From NCBI GenBank assembly GCA_021812745.1, contig JAKAMS010000039.1, forward strand, positions 1-12,191: a stretch of 12,191 bases of DNA, written 5' to 3'. Shown piece after piece: positions 6,489 to 12,191 of this stretch. The translations under genes and the position numbers were made by a program. The DNA comes from Bacteroidota bacterium. GTDB lineage: Bacteria > Bacteroidota > Ignavibacteria > Ignavibacteriales > Melioribacteraceae. The notes beneath the pieces are model-generated. The model saw nothing but the letters and a program-made list of their open reading frames with translations, had not been told where the DNA came from and made no database searches. Positions within the stretch are counted from its first letter, which is position 1, and each line of letters begins with the position of its first letter.

Positions 6489-7340
6489 ATGGCAATTAAA
6501 AATGTAGCTGTGATAGGAGCGGGGACAATGGGTAGCGGAATTGCCCAGGTATTTGCAGCTAATAATTTCAATGTAACTTTAGTTGAGACGGAGCAAGCTT
6601 ATCTTGATAAAGGAATTAAAACCATTAGCTCTAGTCTAGACCGCCAAATTAAAAAAAATTCTATTACCGCAGGTCAAAAAGACACAACATTAAAAAATAT
6701 AACCACTACTACTCATTTAGATTCCATCCCTAATGATATTGGATTAGTAGTCGAAGCTATTATAGAAAGTAAATCAGCTAAATTATCTATTTATAATAGA
6801 TTAAATGAGGTAGTTGATCAAGATTGTATTTTTGCTTCGAACACATCTTCTATATCTATCACTGAATTAGCTGCTACTACTAGACCGGATCGTTTTATTG
6901 GTATGCATTTTATGAACCCGGTTCCAATGATGCAACTTGTCGAAATTATTCGTGGATATGCTACAAGTGATGCCACATATGATGTCATCAAACAGTTAGC
7001 AATAAGCTTAGGCAAAACACCTGTAGAGGTATTTGATTATCCCGGATTTGTAGCTAATAGAATATTAATGCCAATGATTAATGAAGCAATTTTTGCTTTA
7101 TTTGAAGGTGTTGCTTCTGCTCAAGACATTGATACTGTGATGAAACTTGGTATGAATCATCCCATGGGACCACTCACGTTAGCCGATTTTATAGGGCTGG
7201 ATGTTTGTTTAGCTATAATGGAAGTTCTTTACGACGGCTTCAACGACTCTAAATATAGACCATGTCCATTACTTAAAAAGATGGTAGCAGCTGGAAAGTT
7301 AGGAAGAAAGTCAAAAGAAGGTTTTTTCAAATACGATTGA
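6489..7340 (+). CDS. hbd: 3-hydroxybutyryl-CoA dehydrogenase
   Basis: NAD(P)-dependent enzyme that interconverts 3-hydroxyacyl-CoA (typically 3-hydroxybutyryl-CoA) and 3-oxoacyl-CoA in fatty-acid or butyrate metabolism. The 283 residues match the usual length of the single-function enzyme. The Rossmann motif VAVIGAGTMGSGIAQ is at 6-20 (G10, G12, G15), with the acidic E33 after strand 2. The catalytic dyad appears as H140 (GMHFMNPVP) and E152 (VEIIRG), with S119 and N118 in ASNTSS. The C-terminal domain has the conserved NHPMGPLTLADFIGLD. GGGAG at 6478-6482, 6 nt before the ATG, is a good ribosome binding site. The 81-nt gap after ricT is the longest in this strand block and holds no clear promoter or terminator. 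No thiolase or crotonase gene is nearby, so the pathway direction cannot be told. Confidence 0.93.
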   Translation: MAIKNVAVIGAGTMGSGIAQVFAANNFNVTLVETEQAYLDKGIKTISSSLDRQIKKNSITAGQKDTTLKNITTTTHLDSIPNDIGLVVEAIIESKSAKLSIYNRLNEVVDQDCIFASNTSSISITELAATTRPDRFIGMHFMNPVPMMQLVEIIRGYATSDATYDVIKQLAISLGKTPVEVFDYPGFVANRILMPMINEAIFALFEGVASAQDIDTVMKLGMNHPMGPLTLADFIGLDVCLAIMEVLYDGFNDSKYRPCPLLKKMVAAGKLGRKSKEGFFKYD

Positions 7341-7502
7341 TTGCGCCCATAATGTATATTATGTAAACTATTCTCAACGTATTAATTGATATAACGCGCA
7401 GCAGATGGGTAACTTACAAAAATACTTCCCCCACTACTACAATAAATTGATTCCTAATATTGTAATCCATTCAGCGATATGATTGCACTCGTTAAGTAGT
7501 AA
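7341..7502. other. Convergent intergenic region without a clear terminator
   Basis: This 162-nt gap separates hbd (plus strand) from the yjbQ homologue (minus strand), both ending into it. Two AT-rich inverted repeats are visible: CATAAT/ATTATG (7348-7363, 4-nt loop) and TACAATA/TATTGTA (7438-7464, 13-nt loop). Neither is followed by a good T-run on either strand. I see no tRNA, other RNA gene or convincing small ORF. Confidence 0.4.
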
Positions 7503-7928
7503 TTACAAATCATTAAGAACAGCCGTAACTACAATCTTCCTTGAGCCGCCGTAGTTTCTGTGCTCACATAAATAGATCCCTTGCCAAGTACCAAGATTTA
7601 ATTTTCCATTAGTGATCGGCACAGTGATTGAACTACCAAGAATAGAATTTTTGAGGTGCGAAGTCATATCGTCACTTCCTTCAAGTGTATGCATGAAGTA
7701 AGTTGCACTTTCCGGAACGAGTTTATCAAAGTATGTTTCCATATCAGTACGGACTGTTGGATCTGCGTTCTCATTTATAGTTAAAGACGCAGATGTATGT
7801 TTGATAAAAATGTGTGCTAAACCGGAGTATGATTTATCGAATCCGTTTAGCTGAGAGGCAATCTCATCGGTAATCAAATGAAAACCGCGCTCTCTTGGTT
7901 TAAGTATTATCTCTTTTTGGATAATCAT
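7503..7928 (-). CDS. yjbQ: YjbQ/UPF0047 family protein (possible secondary thiamine-phosphate synthase)
   Basis: A member of the widespread YjbQ family, small trimeric proteins annotated as secondary thiamine-phosphate synthase because some can supply weak activity; the true role is unsettled. The 141-residue length is normal. Family signatures are all present: HTSASLTINENADPTVRTD (from H44), HTLEGSDDMTSHLK (H80 to K93) and LGTWQGIYLCEHR (to R124). The metal-binding type histidines H44, H80, H91 and H123 look intact. The gene starts 5 nt after ogt on the same strand and is the last gene of the leftward block, so it is most likely read from the ogt transcript. No other thiamine gene is in view, so the context does not support a thiamine role. 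Confidence 0.9.
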   Translation of the reverse strand: MIIQKEIILKPRERGFHLITDEIASQLNGFDKSYSGLAHIFIKHTSASLTINENADPTVRTDMETYFDKLVPESATYFMHTLEGSDDMTSHLKNSILGSSITVPITNGKLNLGTWQGIYLCEHRNYGGSRKIVVTAVLNDL

Positions 7929-7933
7929 GATTC

Positions 7934-8434
7934 TTAGAAAAGATCTAGTTGTTTCTCAATGTTAAAAAATTTTTTCTCATGTTCTATCAACCACTTTTTA
8001 CGCCATAGACCGCCGGCATAACCGGTTAAACTTCCATCACTGCCAATTACTCTGTGGCAAGGAATTATTATCGAAATTTTATTTTTTCCATTTGCAGTTG
8101 CTACGGCTCGAATTGCTAGTTGATTACCAAGCATTTTGGATTGCCATAAATAAGATTTTGTTTCTCCAAAAGGAATTTTCAGTAATTCATTCCAGACCTT
8201 TTTCTGGAACTCAGTTCCTTCCGGCGCCAGATTAATTTCAAACTCTTTTCTATCTCCGACAAAATATTCATCAAGCTGTTTGATACATTGTTCTAAGAAT
8301 TCGTTAGATTCATGTGTCGGAGAAGAATTGGAATGATCATCAACAAAATTTAAGGATGTTAGAGAATCAACAGTTCCGGTTATTTCAATTAAACCGATTG
8401 GTGACTTATAATGTGTTTTAAAACTAACTGGCAT
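7934..8434 (-). CDS. ogt: Methylated-DNA--[protein]-cysteine S-methyltransferase
   Basis: A suicide DNA-repair protein that moves the alkyl group from O6-methylguanine (and O4-methylthymine) to its own cysteine. The 166 residues match the Ogt type, with an N-terminal ribonuclease-like domain (1-75) and the C-terminal active-site domain. The active-site motif is IIPCHRVIGSDGSLTGYAGGL with nucleophile C126, H127 and R128. The asparagine hinge N115 lies in ATANGKN, and the DNA-binding helix has the RAVATA sequence. GETKSY replaces the commoner GETrSYg, a mild change. No Ada-type regulator domain is fused. The start ATG has no strong ribosome binding site. It is followed at 5 nt by yjbQ and preceded at 26 nt by the secreted protein gene. 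Confidence 0.94.
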   Translation of the reverse strand: MPVSFKTHYKSPIGLIEITGTVDSLTSLNFVDDHSNSSPTHESNEFLEQCIKQLDEYFVGDRKEFEINLAPEGTEFQKKVWNELLKIPFGETKSYLWQSKMLGNQLAIRAVATANGKNKISIIIPCHRVIGSDGSLTGYAGGLWRKKWLIEHEKKFFNIEKQLDLF

Positions 8435-8460
8435 ATAAAATAGGTAAACCCTTCCCTTTT

Positions 8461-9303
8461 TTAATTTCGGTTAATCTCAACATCAACGCTAAACCTATAA
8501 TCAGTCTTGTGCTTGGAGTCGGCATAATCATAAACCGCTACCTTAACATAACGCGGTTTATTGTTGTTTTTTTCTGTGAAAGTTTTTGTTTTCTCTTTAA
8601 AATCTTCAGACTTCTGCCAATCGGTTGAAGTTATCTGCCAATTACTTCCGAGGCAAGATTTAATTTTGTCGGAAATATTATTGAACATTGCATCAACTTT
8701 TGTTTTCTCATTGTCATTTTCGAAAGTAGCTTTATATGAACCGCTTTCTTCATCAATATAAGCATCAATAGCACCATTAAGTTTTACCAGCTCTTGTCTA
8801 GAAATTGAAGGATTTTCCAGAAGAAAAAAATATGCTTTGGCGTGTGAAAGAAGAAAATCCAATGTAGTGCAAAAGTCAGCACTACTCTCTAACGAGAGAG
8901 AGTTTGGTTCTGCTATTGCAGTTTGGAGAGTGTAACTACCAGTTGCTTTTTCATCTCCAATGACGTATAAAACCCAATTGCCTCCTGTAGGAATTTCTGA
9001 GATAATATTAGCATAACCTTTATCATTCTTACTACTTTGTTTAAAGATTTCCCCTTTTGAATTAACAAGAGCGATACTTGGTTGAAAGTTTTTTGAATAA
9101 ACAACAAAGTTAACTGCTTCTCCAGGAAATAATTCGATTTCGAAACCATCGTAACGACCAAAATCTTTTTTATAAAGATCTTTTGAAGTTAATTCACCTT
9201 TGATTTCATTAAAATCAACTTGGAATTTTTGTTGCTTTTCTTGAGCTAAAGAGTTAAGAAAGAAAAATATTATTAATACAAATGTAGTTTGTAAAACTTT
9301 CAT
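8461..9303 (-). CDS. Secreted protein with a PPC-like domain, function unknown
   Basis: I do not recognise a specific family for this 280-residue protein. A signal peptide is clear: basic MK, hydrophobic residues about 6-17, and likely cleavage after NSLA near residue 20. Residues about 26-128 look like a beta-sandwich of the bacterial pre-peptidase C-terminal (PPC) kind: YDGFEIELFPGEAVNFVVYS, then SIALVNSKGEIF and GNWVLYVIGDEKATGSYTLQ. The second half (about 140-280) is polar, helix-rich and Lys/Glu-rich, with two cysteines, FC (about 144) and SC (about 217), that could form a disulfide. No catalytic motif or sorting tag is seen. The ribosome binding site GAGGAAAG lies about 4 nt before the ATG. 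It probably acts in the periplasm or outside the cell, perhaps as a binding or lipid/sugar-contact protein, but that is inference. Confidence 0.8.
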   Translation of the reverse strand: MKVLQTTFVLIIFFFLNSLAQEKQQKFQVDFNEIKGELTSKDLYKKDFGRYDGFEIELFPGEAVNFVVYSKNFQPSIALVNSKGEIFKQSSKNDKGYANIISEIPTGGNWVLYVIGDEKATGSYTLQTAIAEPNSLSLESSADFCTTLDFLLSHAKAYFFLLENPSISRQELVKLNGAIDAYIDEESGSYKATFENDNEKTKVDAMFNNISDKIKSCLGSNWQITSTDWQKSEDFKEKTKTFTEKNNNKPRYVKVAVYDYADSKHKTDYRFSVDVEINRN

Positions 9304-9354
9304 TCACTTTCCTCGTTTCATTAAATAACATTTACGCAGGAATCATTAAAAATT

Positions 9355-10623
9355 TTAGTGACTTTTTGCAAAATTTTTGTCTGAATTAATCTCAGTTTTA
9401 GAGTCCTTAACCATGAACCAAAGAACTGCTGAAATTGCTAATGATATTGCGCTTATTATAAATATAATATTTTTATCAGTAGCGTTTTGAACAAACGTTC
9501 CCAGGACTAAACTAACAAACAACTGCGGCAGAACTACTGATAAGTTAAAAATTCCCATGAAGAATCCCATCTGATTCTTATTTACTTTTTCTGACATAAT
9601 AGCAAATGGCAAACTCACTATAGCCGCCCAGCCGACACCGGCAATTGCCATAAAACTCCAAACCGAAATTGAACTGGAACCGAACAAAACAATTCCGAAA
9701 TAACCAAAAGCCATTACAAATAAACTAACAATATGTGTTTTAACTCTACCAATTTTTTCTGTGATTGGCTCCAGAACAAATGCCGGTAATAAAGCACCTA
9801 CAGCATTTAAAATTAAAAATGAGATTGAGAGAATTTGACCAGTCTGATCTGGATTAGCCGGATTTAATTTCTGTTCTACATACCCAATAGAATAAACAAA
9901 CATTGTTTGAACACCAATCCAAGAAAAAGAATGTGCAAATAAAAGTTTGAGATATTGGTTCCAATCTGTTTTTGATTCCGGCAAATTAGCCCCTGTCTCT
10001 AAAGATTTTAATTCTCTCGGTTCTTTAATGAATAACATAGGAATTATTGAGAATGCTAATACAAGTAGAACACCTGAGTAGATCAGAAAATAGTTCCCAA
10101 AGATTGCACCAAGAGCATAAGCAAGAACTCCAAACGATCCAGAAATTGTTTGCATCCATGTATACCCTTTTGTTCTTGAAACTCCTTCTGGGGTTACGTC
10201 TGCTATTATTGAACGAGTTGGGTTGAAAGAAATATTTATCGCCAAGTCTAAAGTAAGAGCAACACATACAGCAACTATAATGATACTACTGACACCGAAA
10301 AATTTACTGATCCCATCAATATTTGGAAGAGCAAAAAGCATTAATGCTGCTAAAGTACCTCCAACCAGAATAAATCCTTTTCGCCTTCCACCCCAGAACC
10401 AGATTTTATCGCTAATTAAACCAACAATTGGTTGTCCGATAATTCCTGCTAAAGGTCCGGCAGCCCAGACAAAACCGATCTCATGCAAATCTAAATTATA
10501 TTTTGTCCGCATTAACCAACTGAGTGCCGCAATTTGAATTGATAGTGCAAATCCCATTGCTGTTGAAGGCAAACTCAGAATGGAATAAAAAGTATTGGAT
10601 AGTTTCTTCTGCATTTCAAGCAT
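9355..10623 (-). CDS. MFS transporter, SLC45/GPH-like sugar carrier
   Basis: An inner-membrane secondary transporter of 422 residues with about 12 hydrophobic segments. The first loop carries the family signature: GPLAGIIGQPIVGLISDKIW then GGRRKGF (about residues 56-84). This layout, with QPxxGxxSD and GRR, resembles SLC45/sucrose-type and GPH sugar carriers, so a sugar or glycoside coupled to H+ or Na+ is likely; the true substrate is not shown. The C-terminal half repeats the pattern with PITEKIGRVKTH. GAGG 5 nt before the ATG at 10623 favours that start over the in-frame ATG three codons later. The methyltransferase gene ends 53 nt upstream on the same strand. No sugar-hydrolase gene lies nearby to name the substrate. 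Confidence 0.87.
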   Translation of the reverse strand: MLEMQKKLSNTFYSILSLPSTAMGFALSIQIAALSWLMRTKYNLDLHEIGFVWAAGPLAGIIGQPIVGLISDKIWFWGGRRKGFILVGGTLAALMLFALPNIDGISKFFGVSSIIIVAVCVALTLDLAINISFNPTRSIIADVTPEGVSRTKGYTWMQTISGSFGVLAYALGAIFGNYFLIYSGVLLVLAFSIIPMLFIKEPRELKSLETGANLPESKTDWNQYLKLLFAHSFSWIGVQTMFVYSIGYVEQKLNPANPDQTGQILSISFLILNAVGALLPAFVLEPITEKIGRVKTHIVSLFVMAFGYFGIVLFGSSSISVWSFMAIAGVGWAAIVSLPFAIMSEKVNKNQMGFFMGIFNLSVVLPQLFVSLVLGTFVQNATDKNIIFIISAISLAISAVLWFMVKDSKTEINSDKNFAKSH

Positions 10624-10676
10624 TATGACCTCGGCTCATTTCAAAAATTATTTAAAGATATTGATTGCATATTTAA

Positions 10677-11426
10677 TTAGATAGTCCTTTTCTGAAGAAG
10701 TGTTTCGCACCCAAATGAAATGTACTCTCGCAATATAGGAATGTTAGGCAGTTTAATTACCGGCAGACCAAATCGTTGTGCGTATATAGGGCGAAATAAA
10801 TAAAAATCTTTTTTAATGGGAATGAAACTTCGTAATTCACAGTGAGTTTCAAATTCTCGAATTGTGCAACCAGTACTATAATGCAGTTTTATTTCATCAA
10901 TGTAGCCTTGGTTTTCTCCAAGCACTCTTGAAATTGATTTTAGAACGAAAGTTGGAAAAATATGTAAATATGGAATAGCTTTTAAAAAACTTTTACCAAT
11001 CTGCTGATGTCCAGCAAAAGGTGAACGCTTTGGCGGAAAACTAATAAATAAAAATCCATTCTCGTTTAAAAGCTTATCAAGATTATTAAACGCAGCATGT
11101 TTGGCGGCAACATGTTCTATTACTTCACGCATTACAATTACATCAAATTTTTCTTTTAATATTTCAGGAAGGTTTGGATCAGTAATATCACCGACTAAAA
11201 CATTAAGAGATTCGTCTTTTTGCTTTGCCAAATCAGCTCGTTCTTGGCTTAATTCAACACCGCAAACATCCATTCCGATGGATTGAAGTGTCTCAAGTAA
11301 ACCCCCTTCTGCACATCCGACTTCCAGAATTCTCTTTTTATGAAATTCATTAATATGTTTTTGGAAATATGGAAGAAGATAATCTTTTGTATATTGTTTC
11401 TGTTCATGAAAATGTTTTTCGGGCAT
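10677..11426 (-). CDS. Class I SAM-dependent methyltransferase
   Basis: A 249-residue methyltransferase of the Methyltransf_11/23 type. SAM-binding motif I is ILEVGCAEGGLL (33-44); the acidic end of strand 2 is E58 (CGVELS); D80 lies in VLVGDITD; and FDVIVMREVIEHV (94-106) is the motif IV region. The C-terminal part (about 130-249) is basic and aromatic and does not point to a known substrate. Similar proteins modify quinones, lipids, sugars or small molecules. No cofactor or pathway gene beside it narrows this down. It is the first gene of the leftward block, faces smpB divergently, and has a plausible promoter about 30 nt upstream of its start. There is no signal peptide, so it is expected in the cytoplasm. 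The class is clear; the substrate is unknown. Confidence 0.88.
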   Translation of the reverse strand: MPEKHFHEQKQYTKDYLLPYFQKHINEFHKKRILEVGCAEGGLLETLQSIGMDVCGVELSQERADLAKQKDESLNVLVGDITDPNLPEILKEKFDVIVMREVIEHVAAKHAAFNNLDKLLNENGFLFISFPPKRSPFAGHQQIGKSFLKAIPYLHIFPTFVLKSISRVLGENQGYIDEIKLHYSTGCTIREFETHCELRSFIPIKKDFYLFRPIYAQRFGLPVIKLPNIPILREYISFGCETLLQKRTI

Positions 11427-11456
11427 AATAATTTTCTTTTTTAGAAATTGAATGAA

Positions 11457-11485
11457 AATTTAATCAATCATTTCGTTCGAGCCAA
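11457..11485 (-). promoter_or_regulatory. Probable promoter of the methyltransferase gene and leftward block
   Basis: On the minus strand TTGGCT (11480-11485) is followed after 17 nt by TAAATT (11457-11462), extended to TAAATTTTC. Transcription should start near 11450, about 24 nt before the ATG at 11426. The downstream element closely matches the one in front of smpB on the other strand. Confidence 0.45.
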
Positions 11486-11541
11486 GAGATATGAGCGAAT
11501 TGTATGCTTTTCAATCTTTTTTTACAGAAATCAGATAATTC

Positions 11542-11573
11542 TTGCTATTAACTCACAATAAAAATAAATTTTG
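11542..11573 (+). promoter_or_regulatory. Probable promoter of smpB-tyrS
   Basis: TTGCTA (11542-11547) is followed after 17 nt by TAAATT (11565-11570), extended to TAAATTTTG. The extended box resembles the Bacteroidota TAnnTTTG element with one extra base. Transcription would start near 11578, again giving a short leader before the ATG at 11591. Motif evidence only. Confidence 0.45.
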
Positions 11574-11590
11574 CCATCAATTTTAAGATT

Positions 11591-12046
11591 ATGACAGAGA
11601 GCGCAACAGAAAAAAACATAACCGTCAATAGAAAGGCAAGACACGAGTATTTCATCCTTCAGACTTACGAGGCGGGTATTGTTCTAGTTGGCTCGGAAGT
11701 AAAAGCCCTTAGACAGAATAAAGCTAATTTGGTTGATGCTTTTGCGATGTTGACCAATAATGAAGTTTGGTTAATGAATGCAAATATATCGGTTTACGAT
11801 CAAGCGAGCATTAACAATCACGATCCGCTTAGAAAAAGGAAATTACTTCTTAAGAAGAGTGAAATTAGAAAATTAAATAAGGCAGTTTCTGAAAAAGGTA
11901 ACACTCTGATTCCATTGAGAATCTACTTTAAAGATGGTTTGGCTAAAGTGGAATTGGCAATAGCAACAGGCAAAAAGCAATACGATAAACGCGAAGATAT
12001 AGCCAAAAGAGATTTAAATAGAGAAATGCAAAGAAAATTTAAGTAG
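11591..12046 (+). CDS. smpB: SsrA-binding protein SmpB (trans-translation)
   Basis: SmpB binds tmRNA and brings it to ribosomes stalled on broken mRNA, so that the nascent chain is tagged for degradation. The 151 residues match the family length. The oligonucleotide-binding barrel is clear: NRKARHEYFILQTYEAGI (13-30), GSEVKALRQNKANLVDAF (34-51), EVWLMNANISVYDQ (58-71), HDPLRKRKLLLKKSEI (77-92) and KGNTLIPLRIYF (102-113). The C-terminal tail GKKQYDKREDIAKRDLNRE, which enters the decoding site, is complete. No strong ribosome binding site precedes the ATG. The ssrA gene for tmRNA is not in the window. tyrS begins 17 nt downstream on the same strand, so the two probably form one operon transcribed from the promoter upstream. 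Confidence 0.96.
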   Translation: MTESATEKNITVNRKARHEYFILQTYEAGIVLVGSEVKALRQNKANLVDAFAMLTNNEVWLMNANISVYDQASINNHDPLRKRKLLLKKSEIRKLNKAVSEKGNTLIPLRIYFKDGLAKVELAIATGKKQYDKREDIAKRDLNREMQRKFK

Positions 12047-12052
12047 TTAATT

Positions 12053-12057
12053 AGGAG
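12053..12057 (+). promoter_or_regulatory. Ribosome binding site supporting the TTG start of tyrS
   Basis: AGGAG lies 6 nt before TTG at 12064 but 18 nt before the in-frame ATG at 12076. The spacing favours the TTG as the start of tyrS. Confidence 0.7.
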
Positions 12058-12063
12058 AAACTA

Positions 12064-12191
12064 TTGAATAAAAAAATGTTCTTCCCCCCTCTCAACGAAC
12101 AAATGGATTTGATTAAAAGGGGTACATCTGAAATCATTCCCGAAGAAGAATTAGTCCAAAAGCTGGAAAAATCATTAAAAGAAAATAAGCC
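12064..12191 (+). CDS. tyrS: Tyrosyl-tRNA synthetase, N-terminal fragment (3' end outside window)
   Basis: TyrS charges tRNA-Tyr with tyrosine. Only about 42 codons are present. The reading frame gives MFFPPLNEQMDLIKRGTS, then EIIPEEELVQKLEKSL and KENKP. This is the usual N-terminal text of bacterial TyrS just before the class I catalytic domain with its HIGH-type motif, which lies beyond the window. The TTG at 12064 is chosen as start because of its ribosome binding site; the in-frame ATG at 12076 is the alternative and would remove four residues. The family call rests on a short but distinctive stretch. Confidence 0.82.
   Translation, partial: MNKKMFFPPLNEQMDLIKRGTSEIIPEEELVQKLEKSLKENK

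Noticed and set aside
8884..8903. Inverted repeat ACTCTCT/AGAGAGT inside the secreted-protein gene
   Set aside because: Only 7 bp, made of a simple CT/AG dinucleotide run, with no flanking T-run on the sense strand; most likely coding chance.
8913..9161. 82-codon open frame on the minus strand within the secreted-protein gene
   Set aside because: It lies wholly within a better-supported gene with signal peptide and ribosome binding site, and resembles no known protein; a shadow frame.
1..12191. Defence system, prophage, CRISPR or novel mobile element
   Set aside because: I looked on both strands for repeats, nucleases, toxin-antitoxin pairs and transposases; all main genes are core or metabolic, and no repeat array is present.

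Overview
The window is an AT-rich stretch of bacterial chromosome made almost wholly of compact housekeeping genes. My best guess for the source is the Ignavibacteria/Chlorobi side of the Bacteroidota. This rests on the combination of a topA-xer-hpf-hprK cluster, a DUF2795 protein, a cysteine-rich PSP1/RicT protein and the general look of the proteins. Clear Shine-Dalgarno sequences precede many genes (hpf, the DUF2795 gene, ricT, hbd, tyrS, the secreted protein and the MFS gene), which argues against Bacteroidia proper, where they are usually weak. The taxonomy is an inference; no marker RNA lies in the window.

Plus-strand block 1 (1-7340) starts inside topA (C-terminal part with three zinc ribbons). 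It continues with a XerC/D-type tyrosine recombinase, short-form hibernation factor hpf and HPr kinase/phosphorylase hprK; hpf and hprK overlap by 4 nt. A well-formed promoter at 3206-3234 then restarts transcription before a membrane-anchored M23 peptidase, a small acidic DUF2795 protein, the DNA polymerase III delta-prime subunit (holB), ricT (PSP1) and a 3-hydroxybutyryl-CoA dehydrogenase. The holB-ricT order is also found in Bacillus. A perfect 14-bp hairpin followed by a run of T lies inside the start of holB and looks like an intrinsic terminator embedded in coding sequence.

Minus-strand block 2 (7503-11426, transcribed right to left) holds a SAM-dependent methyltransferase, an MFS sugar-type transporter, a secreted PPC-like protein, an O6-alkylguanine-DNA methyltransferase and a YjbQ/UPF0047 protein, with gaps of 53, 51, 26 and 5 nt. 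It converges with block 1 over 162 nt that carry no clear terminator.

Plus-strand block 3 (11591-12191) diverges from the methyltransferase gene over 164 nt, where one promoter-like motif faces each way. It carries smpB (trans-translation) and the first part of tyrS, which starts at TTG.

No RNA gene, CRISPR array, insertion sequence, prophage or defence system was found. No gap between genes exceeds about 165 nt. The most unusual features are the terminator-like hairpin in holB, the eight-cysteine N-terminal extension of RicT and the very short leader of the M23 gene.
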